The notes under the pieces were generated by a model that saw only the letters and a list, made by a program, of their open reading frames with translations, was not told the DNA's origin and ran no database searches. Both the position numbers and the translations under genes were made by a program. A stretch of DNA of 64,000 nt from Shinisaurus crocodilurus (lineage: Eukaryota > Chordata > Lepidosauria > Squamata > Shinisauridae), in the NCBI GenBank assembly GCA_021292165.1, contig CM037877.1, positions 124,438,402 to 124,502,401 of the forward strand, given 5' to 3'. Below, one piece after another: positions 50,586 through 61,392 of the stretch; within the stretch, counting starts at the first letter, position 1, and the number at the start of each line of letters is the position of its first letter.

Positions 50586-50890
50586 TCAGGTTTGCCAGGG
50601 GGGTACAAGCTGAAGGGGTAGGATTACAGCTTGAGATTGATAGGCAAACTGCATCCTACAGTAATAAAGGAACTGGCAGAAGAACTCTCAGAACCACTGT
50701 CGATTATCTTTGAGAAATCATGGAGGACGGGTGCAGTGCCAAGTGACTGGAGGAGGGCTAATGTTGTTCCTATCTTCAAAAGTGGGGAAAAGGAGGAACC
50801 TGGGAACTACAGACCAGTCAGTCTGACATCAGTCCTGGGAAAATTCTGAAGCAGATTATAAAGCAGTCAATCTGCATGCACCTTGAAATT
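50586..50890 (+). pseudogene. CR1-A RT fragment, plus-strand half of an inverted pair
   Basis: Plus-strand frame with [40 protein letters not shown] and YRPVSLTSVLGKF (50631-50849), which is upstream of and slightly overlaps the minus-strand half. The junction reads TTTTTGCCCCTACTTCAGGT. The arrangement is head-to-head. Confidence 0.85.
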
Positions 50891-50929
50891 GGTGGTGCTG
50901 GGGATCAGTGGGCATCACTGGCCATCATT

Positions 50930-51165
50930 CTCAGCCCCAGGTCTGGGAAGCGCCATTCCCCAATTTTTGTACCAAAATTCCACCACCCCCATGGGGGGAG
51001 TTATAATTTTTAAAAAAACCAAACAACTTTCATTTTTTCAATGAAGCCTTCCCCCCCCTTTTTTTAAGCCCCCTCCTTGCAGGCGGGGGTGGAATTTTGG
51101 CTCAAAAACAGGGAGGAGGTATAACAACCCCTCCTGGATTGCCATGGTCCAGATCTGAATCAGGC
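50930..51165. repeat. Foldback element
   Basis: ACCAAAATTCCACCACCCCC (50981-51000) faces GGCGGGGGTGGAATTTTGGC (51082-51101), with an AT-rich centre, and outer parts GGTCTGGGAAGCGCCATT and TTGCCATGGTCCAGATC are also roughly inverted. Confidence 0.65.
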
Positions 51166-52009
51166 CCTGCACACTTACAAACATGTAAATGACGCTACTC
51201 TCTTACCTGATCTGACTGAACAGATGCTTCTCTCATTTGCATGCTGCGGGATGGTCTGGCTGAAGCTGTGGCTGTTCTCTCCGGGCAGGCTCAGTCATGG
51301 TTTAAAAACAAAACAGAAAAACACTGATCGGGGATTGGCTGATCCGGTGCCCATCCTGATAACAAATGGATAAGAACCACCAGAGTGGCTCTCCTGGTTA
51401 GTCCTTAGCTCACAGCCAAGGAGTGCTCTTGACAAATTCCAGCTTTCAGGGGAGCAATCAACAGGTTGCCCCTGGCTAAATGCCTTTCCCCTTATCTGTG
51501 CGCACCTTTAAACCTCCCCCCCACACACACACAGAGTATTTGCCGGAAGAATATTCTGAGCATGTGCAGATATCGCACTTGCTCAGAACGTTCCCACTCG
51601 CCTGCAACAGAGTATTGGTGAGAAAGGAAAAGGAAGACCGCATGCTGCTCTGCCGCTATGTGTTTTAAAGGCCTGCTGCTGGCTCTGGGGTGATGGGGGA
51701 AGTGGAGAAGGGAGGCGGGAAGCCAGGGAAGCAGTAGGCAGTTCACTGCCACCCAACGGGCCCTGACTGTGTTTTCTCACAAGTAAGAAGAAATGAAAAA
51801 CCTTTTGCACATGCTCAGTGAAACTGCAAATATTTTATAGATTTAAACTTATTTATTAAAATGTCCCCCTGCACCAATGTGCAACAAAGCATAAATGCCA
51901 GTGCGTGATTAGTTAGGGGTTGGAATGGTTCACTAGCACTTTGAATATTGTCTCTTGCCCATTTGCATTTTTTAAAAAATGAGCACCATACTGATGATCA
52001 AGAACCACA
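51166..52009. other. No recognised gene
   Basis: Short (CA)n at 51524-51534; frames in this area have no motif. Confidence 0.45.
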
Positions 52010-52085
52010 ACACAGACCTTGCTTACTCAGAAGAAAGTCCCATTGCGTCCAGTAGGATTTACTCTGAAATAAATGTGGTGATTCT
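52010..52085. repeat. Short inverted-repeat element fragment
   Basis: CTTGCTTACTCAGAAGAAAG, TCCCATTGCGTCCAGTAGG and ATTTACTCTGAAATAAATG belong with the family at 24566 and 46745; a similar piece lies at 52990-53070. Confidence 0.6.
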
Positions 52086-52234
52086 GAAACACTGCAGCCA
52101 CTTGTGTTAAATTTGACTGTAAGTCTTCAGTGACTTATTTTTCATTTGGATGATTAATGAAATATTTGACTGGAGACATTAGTGATAGTCCATCTTTGCT
52201 ACATTTTATGGGATATAGAGAGAAACATCTTTCT

Positions 52235-52705
52235 CAGAGATCTCAAGGGAGAGGGCCTCAGTGTTCAGAGGTAGTATACTTTTGACTGCAAGGGGAAGAA
52301 AGAGATCTGCCTTCTACACACACGCACGCGCACACACACAGCAGTGAGCTATCTTCTCTGTAAAATCACAGAAGAGAGCCTCAGGGTTCAGAGGCAGTAT
52401 ACCTTTGACTACAAGAAGAAGAAAGCGAACTCTCACTCCCACATACATGGAAGCTATACACTCAGATCGCTTCCCATCTTAAAGAGGAAGTTCTTTATCA
52501 GAGATCTCCTGGGAGAGAGCCTTGATGTTCAGAGGCAGTATACCTTTGACTGCAAGGGGAAGAAAGAGATCTTCCCTAACTCCCCACCGCACACAGAAGC
52601 AGTAAGATGTCTTTTCTGCAAGATCACCAGAAAGAACCTCCATGCTCAGAGGCAGTATAGCTTTGATTACATGAAGAAGAAAGAGATTTCTCCCCCTCAT
52701 ACACA
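52235..52705. repeat. Four diverged tandem units of about 120-140 bp
   Basis: TTCAGAGG(T/C)AGTATAC(T/C)TTTGACT and A(A/G)GAAGAAAG(A/C)GA recur near 52262, 52387, 52530 and 52650. The first interval contains (AC)n(GC) (52316-52340). CAGAGGCAGTAT also occurs in the repeat at 32780-32987. Confidence 0.85.
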
Positions 52706-52751
52706 GTGATCAGTTGGGGTATGGAGTACTTCAATAATACTTTTAACACTA

Positions 52752-52818
52752 AAATCGTCTTCTGATCAAGTGGACTGTGTCTGAAAGCTTTATGCCATTA
52801 TAAATGTGTTACTCCTTA
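52752..52818 (-). repeat. Short interspersed repeat fragment
   Basis: GTGGACTGTGTCTGAAAGCT and TTATGCCATTATAAATGTGT are related to a dispersed repeat whose other part is seen at 54250-54302 (TGGCACCTTAAAGGCTCACA). Confidence 0.5.
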
Positions 52819-52989
52819 TAACAAGATTCCTTGTTATTCTTACTGAAAGCAAAGGCAGTTCTGTGGGCCATAAGGAAAATTTGTAAAATCCGTACTTGAG
52901 AAATACTTTTATTGGACCAAATATGGATTATGAAACTCTTTCCTTTCACATTTTTAAAATACAAAATAAATGTGCTAATGACCAAGCTC

Positions 52990-53075
52990 TGCAACACAAA
53001 TCCTGTTTACCTAGATGTAATTCCCATTGAGTCCAATGGGACTTCCTCCCAATTAAACATGGTGATTTTGAATCA
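52990..53075. repeat. Short inverted-repeat element fragment
   Basis: ATCCTGTTTACCTAGATGTA, ATTCCCATTGAGTCCAATGG and GACTTCCTCCCAATTAAAC; same family as 52010-52085. Confidence 0.6.
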
Positions 53076-54247
53076 CTATAGCCACTTGCATTCTTTAGCC
53101 AGCAAAATAGTTTGTCCCTTTTACTGTTATGCAAAGAGCGCTGCTACAATGAACAAAGATCACAGAGTGAAAGAAGTGACTTTTATTGAGTTACCTAGGC
53201 AACCAGACAAAACAGCTTTCCATATTTCTCTGTTACTCATGTATGCCCTCAGGCACTGTTTCTTAGAAATAGCAAAATAGCCTAGAATTCATTCATCAAA
53301 ATAAAGAGGTCTGATAAATTCTCTAAAATGATTATAAATGAATTACTCACCCAATTTCATGGATTTTTCATAGAATCATTAATTTGAGCCCCAGCCCTTC
53401 CAGTCCCTGTTAAATAAAACCTACCGTATTTCTTGTTGTATAAGTTGCTTGCAGCCATGGGTGGTGTTAGGGAGACGCCCACCTTCGCATGGCCCCCAGA
53501 TCTTCTGAGCTGTGCCCCAGATCTTTAGAGCTGCCCCAACTGCCATCATCTGCCTTAACACAAGCCTGCTTCTTCCTTCTGAACTCAGTAGCACTGCAGT
53601 TACTAGGACACCTTAGGGCTCCCTTAGGAGACCAATAGGGAGTGTAGCATGATGGCACCAGCCTTTTAAGCTATAGGGGAGATGGCCCCCTTTCCTCCAA
53701 CAGTCTGCTCATTATTTTCATTAAGTGCAGAGTCCAAAATTGCCTAACAGCACCGCTGTCATCTGGCTTTCTCTGATTCTGCAGAGACCTGCCCAGGCAA
53801 TTGCTACTGGGCCACTGTCGGCAGGGAGGTCCCTGACAAGAGGAAAAGCAGGTGCATTGGCTGCTTACATATCAAATGGCGTGCCAGAGGCCTGCCTCCT
53901 CAGTTGCTTCCTCCAGGCTGGCCCAGGCCCCTTACCTTGGGGTAAAACAGAAGTGGGTTTGCTTGCAAAAAAAAAAGGGGGTTGAATGAGCAGCAATGTC
54001 TGAATTTGGGGCAAGGTAATGCATGAGTGTACAGCTTGACCTGCCTTGCTGGCTGGCTTGGGTGTGTCTGGAGCTCCTTGGCTCTGCAGTCGTCTTTCTG
54101 GAGTGCACCTGCTTTTTGCATGATCCATGTGGCCAGATTCAGGTGGGTGCATGGTCCTCCTCCCCATCAGGGGTTTGCACTAGGCTAGGGAAAGGTGAAT
54201 AGATGTAGAAGGAGGGTAGAGGCTTCTTGCGCTTTTGCGTTCAAAAG
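53076..54247. other. No recognised gene
   Basis: Frames of 60-100 codons on both strands lack motifs. The segment around 53718 repeats a string seen at 27478. Confidence 0.45.
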
Positions 54248-54302
54248 CCACAGTGCCTTGTGGCACCTTAAAGGCTCACAAATTTGTCCAGGAGTCCACT
54301 GT
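54248..54302 (+). repeat. Short interspersed repeat fragment
   Basis: CCACAGTGCCTTGTGGCACC, TTAAAGGCTCACAAATTTGT, GTCCACTGTACA. Complementary in type to the fragment at 52752-52818. Confidence 0.5.
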
Positions 54303-54814
54303 ACAGAAAGTTATTTTGAGAAACGTTGCTTTTCATGTAACTGGAGAAAAATGGCACTTGCTGAAATAATAATAATTTCTGTTGCATCTGATCCCCCTGG
54401 ACTAACTGGCTTTTTGCTCACATGTGCTTCTCCTCCTGCTGCCCCCCCCCCACCTTGAATCTTTCTGCTGAGGTTTTTTCCTGGAATCAAATGTCCTCCT
54501 CTCTCCTGTCCCTACATCCCTTTTCACAAATAGGGGTGTCCTTAAGAGACAGGGTCCTTTAAAGACACACACACACATTTTAGAGTCTGAAGCCTCAGAC
54601 AGCTGATTTAAGATATCATGAAAAAGCAGCAAATTATTCATTATTTAATATATTTATTATTATTGTATTTTCACTGCCAGGAACGGGGAGGGGTGCCTGT
54701 AGGATTTTCTGCCTTAGGGGCCAAAACTACTTGACTGGCTTTGCATACTACTATGTTCCTTGATGGGGAGGCATTTGCTACTCTGCCTCAGGTTAAAAAT
54801 CACTCATCTGGGCA
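54303..54814. other. No recognisable feature
   Basis: Nothing identified apart from a (CA)n of about 12 bp at 54567-54579. Confidence 0.45.
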
Positions 54815-56090
54815 GGTCAACAGTACCCACCAACAGTACCTTCATCTTGTCTGGATTGAGTCTCAGTTTATTGGCCCTCATCCAGTCCATTACCGTGCCC
54901 AGGCACTGAGTCAGAATAGCCACTGCTTCATCTGGATTTGATGAAAAGGAGGGATACAGCTGGGTGTCATCCACCTCAGCCCACACCTCCAGATAACCTC
55001 CCTGTGATTTCATGTAGATGTTGAACAGCATGGGGGATAGAATAGAGCCTTGTGTAACCCCATAGCAAAGCTGCCAAGGCCCAGAGCAATAATTCCCCAG
55101 CACCACCTTCTACAATCAGCCATCCAAGTAGGAGTGGAACCACTGTAGTGCAGAGCCTCCGACTCCCAACCCAGACAGCGTATCCAGAAAGATACGTTGC
55201 TCGATGGTATCAAAAGCCACTGAGCAGTCCAAGAGAATCAATCAACAGGGGCACACTCCCCCTGTCTCTCTTCCAGCAAAGATCATTCAACCGGGCGACC
55301 AAGGCTGTTTCTTTTCCAAAGCAGTCCTGAAGGCTGATTGAAATGGATCTAGATGATCCGTTTCTTTCAAAAGTGCCTGGAATTGATCGGCAAGCACCTG
55401 CCCAAGCAACTTACCCAGGAAGGGGATGTTGGCTACTGGCCTGGAGTTGTTTCATAGAATTGGAAGGGGCCTACAAGGCCATCGAGTCCAACCCCCTGCT
55501 CAATGCAGGAAACTAGAGGAGGGGTCTCCCATCCAAGTAACAACCAGGCCTGACCCTACTTAGCTTTCCACACTCGGACAAGCTGAGCCAGCGTGAGCCA
55601 CAGGCCTGTAGTGTTATCATCATCCAGGTCCAGGTGAGGCTTTTTCAGGAGTGGCTTTTAAAGAGGATAGCACCACTCCTTCTCTTGAGGAATTTACAAC
55701 CTCCTGGACCCAGCCTGATATCTCCTCCCTATTAGATGTAATAAGCCATGAAGGGCAAAGGTCAAGCAAACAGATTCGATGGTCGACCGGACTTGGCCAA
55801 GCACCTTGGCCTCAACAATTGAAACTCATCCAATAAAACTGGAGCAGATGGTTCTCTAGGCAACTCTACTAATGGAACTACATTAACTGTGGTGTCCAAG
55901 TAGTGATGCATCTGAGCAACTTTATCTTCAAAATGCCACACAAACTTGTCACAGTGTGCTACCAAGGTTTCCACACAACATAAGGTGCAAATACCCAAGA
56001 TCAGCACTCGAATGGACAAGAAGCCTAGAGAGTAGAGGGGGGGGGGAAATTCCTATAGACCACAGCACCCAGGAGTGAGAACCTGTAACA
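54815..56090 (-). pseudogene. L2-type LINE, RT part (split by a 5S-SINE and another LINE)
   Basis: The minus strand reads GNYCSGPWQLCYGVTQGSIL, SPMLFNIYMKSQGGY, EVDDTQLYPSFSSNPDEAVA (the catalytic Y-A-D-D is changed to AEVDD) and WMRANKLRLNPDKMKVLLVG, the same L2 family as 2230-3607. Upstream RT and linker continue, less clearly, through 55640-56090. The 5S-SINE is inserted at 55453-55602. The L2 endonuclease lies beyond the second insertion at 58085-58440. Confidence 0.8.
55453..55602 (-). mobile_element. 5S-rRNA-derived SINE with CR1-A tail, copy 4, inside L2
   Basis: CATAGAATTGGAAGGGGCCT tail, then GGTCTCCCATCCAAGTAACA, ACCAGGCCTGACCCTACTTA and GCTTTCC, CTCGGACAAGCTGAGCCAGC. Flanked by GGCCTGGAGTTGTT (55438-55451) and GGCCTGTAGTGTTA (55603-55616), a diverged target duplication of about 13 bp, showing independent retroposition. 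Confidence 0.88.
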
Positions 56091-58084
56091 TCCGGTGAAA
56101 TTGCTGATTTGATTGCCCAGCTTAAATGTGGGAAAGTACCAGGTCCGGATTCTATACCTCCCGATTTGTTAAACTCTAACCCTGGATGGTGGGCTCCCTT
56201 ACTCTCTGTTCTCTTTACTTTCATTGATAGAACTGTAAATATCTCTGACATCTGGAGCAAAGCAATTATAGTCTTCAAAAAGGGGGGGGGTAAGTAGGAC
56301 AAATCCAGCAAGTTATCAAGTCTTCTTTCAGTTATTTATGCAGGGTTTTTAAAAGGCAAGCTCTTATCCTGGAGAGAGGATAATAAGATTATGGGGGAGG
56401 AACAGACTGGGTTTAGAGCAGGCTGCTCAACTTTAGACCATTGCTGTGTACTAGCTCACTTGGCAGAGAAATATACTTCAATATCTGGAAGAAAGCTCTT
56501 TTCTGCCTTTATTGACCTTAAGCCAGCTTTCGACCTGGTCCCACAGAAATTACTATAGTCCAAGTTACGCCAAACCTCCACAGGCAAATGCTTACCAGTG
56601 CTCATTAGATGTTTATACAATCAAACTTCCAACCAAGTAAGGTGTGGGCAGGAGGGACAAGTCTCAAACCCAATTTCTGTTAGTAGGGGTATTAGACAGG
56701 GTTGTATTTTGGCCTCCTTACTTTTCAACCTATTTCTAAATGATCTGGCTCCTCATCTTTATGAGGTTGAGTCTCATGCCCGTAATTATCTACTGTTAAA
56801 ATCCCCCTATTGTTGTAGGCCGGCAATGCTGTTGTGTTGCTTTCATTGTCTCGAATAGGTCTAAAATCATTTATTAGCTGCTTTTGGGGCTTATTGCTCC
56901 AAGAACAGTATGATCATCAACAGTATGATCATCATAAATCCAAGGTTTTGGTGTTTACCAAAGCCTGAAAGAGATATAAATGGACCTTAACTGGCAAAAA
57001 CATAGAGCAAGTCCCTCATATAAGATATCTAAGTATACAAATGCAGAGCACTTGTTCCTGATCGGAACAATGGAAACAGGCAATTAATTCAGCTAATCTT
57101 AGCTAACAGGCCATCTCAAGGTTTTTCTTTTTGCAAGTAGGTCACTCCACTATCCAAGTGTATAAAGCCAAGTCTTTGACCCAACTTATATTTGACATTC
57201 CAATCTGGATCTCTGGGTTTAACTCTCAGGTGGAAAGAGTTCAATCTAGTTTCCTTAGGAAGATTCTGGGGCTACCTCCCTGTGTGGGGAAGGCAGCTAT
57301 CTATTTGGAAGTGGGTATTTGATCAGCTGAATGCCAGGCTTGCATAAATGCCTGAAATGGTGGCTCTGTCTGTATTTTTCTGCAGCTTCTGATAGCTAAA
57401 TCTGCTTATTGCTCTCAGACTCTTTTGACAGTTGGTGGATGAGGGAGATGGAGAAGAGAATTCTTAATCTGGGTTTTTCTCCTGAGGTTCTGGGCAACTA
57501 TGGTTTCAGGAAGTCAACTCTCTGTTATACAGAGGTTAATAGATTTAGATCTGCAGTATTTGAGAACTGCAGCTGATAAATTGTGTTCCCCATTGTTCTT
57601 AAGTAATGTAAAATATGGAATTGTTAGGTCATCATATCTGCATAGACTAACTGTTCCCAAATACAGGAGAGCATTTATGCTTGCTCGCTTCAATGTGTTG
57701 CCCTCCGCACTGTTAAGCAGGTGATTTAACATTATCCCAATTAATGAATATCTGTGTTTGTGCAGAACTGGAGTAATAGAGTCTGTTGATCATGTTCTTC
57801 TGTACTGTAACTTGTATAGGGAGAGAGGCTGATTCTCCATCTATTAAGAACTCTTCTGCGACAATCTTCTGAAGATACGGTTCTGTTCTACTTAAGGGAT
57901 TATTTATCCTATATCACTGAGAGGGTTGCAAATTTCTTTTTTATTGCAATGAAAATTAGGACAAAAAAATATGTTGAACCTTTTTAAAAAACTTATCCTG
58001 TATCATCTAACTGTTTTAATTGCTGTATTTATTCTTTGGTTTGTGACGGTAATAAAAATTCATTTATTCATTCATTCATTCATT
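56091..58084 (+). pseudogene. Different non-LTR LINE, RT and C-terminal region with tail
   Basis: The plus strand has MIAQLKCGKVPGPDSIPPDL, WSKAIIVFKKGGG (56109-56290), then in shifted frames GEEQTGFRAGCSTLDHCCVL, FSAFIDLKPAFDLVPQKLL, and VSRGIRQGCILASLLFNLFL (56700), then VYKAKSLTQLIFDIPIWISG and QSSFLRKILGLPP (57150-57290) and VPKYRRAFMLARFNVLPSAL (57650). This is a LINE RT of another clade than CR1 or L2 (clade not assigned; lacks a visible intact YADD). The 3' end reads GACGGTAATAAAAATTC with a (CATT)n tail at 58060-58084. Many stops. It sits inside the L2 copy. Confidence 0.82.
58060..58084. repeat. (TTCA)n microsatellite tail
   Basis: ATTCATTTATTCATTCATTC at the 3' end of the LINE, generated at or after insertion. 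Confidence 0.9.
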
Positions 58085-58440
58085 TGGACCACAGTAAACG
58101 CCCCTCCCTTAAGCTGATGTTGGTGCTGCCCCGAGTTCCCAGGATAGCACACCTGAGAGAGACTGACCCCTCCCAGTTCCCCCACCCAGCTCTCAGTAAT
58201 GCACATCAGGTCAGCCCTCTCGTCCACAATTAAATGCTGGATGAGGGATATTTTGTTTGGGACTGACCTGGCATGCAGCAGCAGCAGCAGCACCATCAGA
58301 CCTGAGGGCAAGCTGATAAGGCAGCCAGAAACCATCTCGTTGGAGGAAGAACCAAAAGAGGGGATACGTGTAAGGTGTCTCGCCCTTTTTCTCCTCAACT
58401 GGGGCACATGTTAAAATAATGGTATAAAACAGAGTGCCCT
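58085..58440 (-). pseudogene. L2-type LINE endonuclease N-terminal fragment
   Basis: The minus strand reads LLLLLHARSVPNKISLIQHL, IVDERADLMCITESWVGELG and GVSLSQVCYPG, the N-terminal endonuclease signature (N-A-R-S / E-S-W) of L2-type ORF2, here with NARS changed to HARS. It is the 5' side of the L2 copy at 54815-56090. Confidence 0.8.
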
Positions 58441-59841
58441 AGCCCTCATTGGAAAAGCTAACAAGGAGCAGATGAATGTCCACAATTGCTCCTTCGTTCT
58501 TCGAGCTCCTGCCCTCTGGGGGCTGCTGCTGGGGTTATTCAGCTGGGGTTATTCAGTGAAGTGGCCACCTCAAGCAGGCAGATAAGTCTCCAGAGGCAAA
58601 AGATGAAAAACTCCACTCTGCCAGCAATGTTCTAGATGCCTAGCCTGCTTTCCCTGGTGATGCCACAGGCTCAGAGCCACAGGCTAGGAGGCAAAGGCAA
58701 AGAGTTCATGCTACAAAAAAAATAATCTTTGTCTAACTAAAGCTTACTAAGTTAAACAGCTCCTTGCTACCAATAATATAGCCTAGGTTGTTAATGAAAG
58801 AAAGGAAATGCAAGTGGCACTCACACGACCCAACTGCCTTGGCCTCTCCCTGGAACATGATTTGGTATGTGCAATACCTGGAGAGGGTAGCCTTTGGTAT
58901 GGGATGGCTAGGGCCCCACACATTTTGAGCAGAGGCAACCTGAATACAACAGTGGGCCCAGTTGACAGGTTTTCTTTCTGGGAATTATGGAGGAACTTGC
59001 CATTATTGCATGGCAGGTGTTCCCAGGAAATAGTTTATGTCCATGGACAGTATTGATACAGTATTAGAGGACTCAAGTTGCTCCTAAGTCCCCATGTAAT
59101 TGCTGTTATCTTCTATTGGCAACAGAAACATTCTGTGGAGGGAGCATGGTTTCTAGGTGTCTGTGATCATACAGATTGATCATATCAAATCACAAAAGGT
59201 AGAAGGGTTATGTCATCTTCACCTCATCACTAAAATTGGAAAACACACAGACCCCAATCCAAGTCTAGTAACCTTTGATGCTTTTAGGCATAGCATTTGA
59301 ATCCATATACTAATAAATACAGTGCTGTGTGGAGAGACAGCACCCACGGTCAGATGCACATTCAAATGCACATCAGATCTTTATCTTCAGTTCCTGACCC
59401 AAATGGTTATATGTAGTCCGACACCTGCTGCACACTGGGATCTCCTTAGCTGGACCAAGGTCCACACAACTTACATAGCCAAATCATGAATTCTGAACTC
59501 TATTTTGCAAGATACTAATGGTTATCCATTAAGAGACAGCTCACTCCTGCACTAACTATCTTCATGTCAGTGCTGCATGACAATGCCTCCCCTTCTTTAG
59601 GTCAACTGCACACACAAAAATTATCTGGCTGAATGTTTTCAGCAAAAGGAGGTTATTAATAAATCAGCAAGATGTTTCTTCTTCCTAACTTTAAAGAAGA
59701 AGCAAAAGGAAAGTAAATAACCCTTAAACATAGTAGCAAAAAAAGGATGGGGGGATATTAATCTTCATGGAAACCCTACACAATGGCCTAAAGGGAAAAA
59801 GTCACAGTACAACATAAGCATTTCAGTTCATTCACCACTTT
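58441..59841. other. No recognised gene
   Basis: Non-coding in appearance; no repeats recognised except CAGCAGCAGCAGCAGCA inside the preceding L2 piece. Confidence 0.45.
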
Positions 59842-60020
59842 CATAGAATCATAGAAAAGTAAAGTTGGAAGGGGCCTACCAGGCCATCGAGTCCAACCCC
59901 CTGCTCAATGCAGGAATCCAGGTCAAAGCATCCCTGACAGATGGCCGTCCATCTTCACCTTGAATGCCTCCAGAGTGGGAGAGCCCACCACCACCTCCCT
60001 AGGTAATTGGTTCCACTAAT
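59842..60020 (-). pseudogene. CR1-A LINE tail only
   Basis: ATAGAATCATAGAAAAGTAA, AGGCCATCGAGTCCAACCCC to CTCCCTAGGTAATTGGTTCC. About 180 bp, strongly 5'-truncated. Confidence 0.92.
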
Positions 60021-61392
60021 CTGTTGCATACAGGCAGATATATTTTTATGTTGATGCTTCAAAAGAAGGGATTCCTTAAACAAAACTGTCATATCTTTTT
60101 CATTTTCTTAAATGCAAAGGCTCAAGATCTCGTCAAATATGGAAATCCAAATTATCTTCCATTTTCTTCATTAGGAAAGCTTCCTTATTTATTGTACTTA
60201 TGGATCTTTCTGAATATGAAGTTAATGATTTTCTGGCCTACTTCTGTGAAGTAATTATCTGAATTAAGTGATGCTTATATAGGAAAGGCTTGCCACATGC
60301 TGAATGTAATTGGTTTATTGACAACTTTTAATTATATCTCTGCCTGCCTACAGCTTTTGGGTAGGATTGCTTTTCAGTGAGGAAGCTGAAGAATATTTTG
60401 GTTGTCTGTTCACCAGCATATAAATCTGGTTCTCATTAAAATAATCAGCCGGCTACACTTCTGCAGCATATTGATATTTTACATCCCACTTGAGGAAAAC
60501 CCTCACACCTCTACTACTTGTCCTGTTGGATTCTGATTTTTGGAACCAAATTCATATATTATGCACATTTAAATGGAATGACATATGTTATTCCATTTTG
60601 TGTGTGCATGCTCTTGGCATTACACATTTTCTAGTATAAGCTTGATTTGATATAAGAACATATATTACTGAGTCGGCCCTCTGTCCATTCTCCAGAGACC
60701 TGTAATGATGGGGACTGAGCCTTTGCAATCCTGCATGCAAAGCTTGTGCTTGTGCTCCACCACTGACCTACAGACTCTGTAGCAAAACAGGCACTGATCT
60801 TTCATGCCCATTTCTGTGTGCTCCTTCCTGTCTCTTTTAATGTTATTAGGCACACTTTAGGCTGTGTGTTGCTGCTCCATATATGTATCTGCTCCTTTCA
60901 ATCTGCCTCTGCTATCCAGAGAGCAAAATGTGCTTAGTTCCATATGATCAAAAGGACAATGTACTGAGGAAATGTAAACTGTGTGAGAACAAATCAGATC
61001 TTTCTCAGTAGTGACTCTGAGGCTCTAGAGATGTACTAGTGCCCACCGTTGTTGACACCCAAGATGTTGTGTAAATCTTTCTTCTTGAGGCAGGTGTTTT
61101 AAAGGTGTAGATATGCAAACCTACTATTAGATCAAGTATTTCGTGTTGACATTTATATACTTCCTTAACAAGCAATTGTTCTTATAAGAATTAAACAGAT
61201 TAGTTTGCAGTTAAGTAGTTTCCTTATACAATCTAGCATTATAATCCAAAAACTATGGCCATGGAGCTCTGATGCCTGCAGATTTTGCACTGCAGAATTA
61301 TATGTGCTTATATATTAGAGAAAGATTTCTATTTGGCTGTCCGTACTAGGGATGTGCGATGCTGGGAATTCCATACCACTTGAGCCCAATGG
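60021..61392. other. No recognised gene
   Basis: AT-rich unique-looking DNA without a supported frame. TACTAGGGATGTGCGATGCT at 61347 may be a hAT-type end. Confidence 0.45.
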
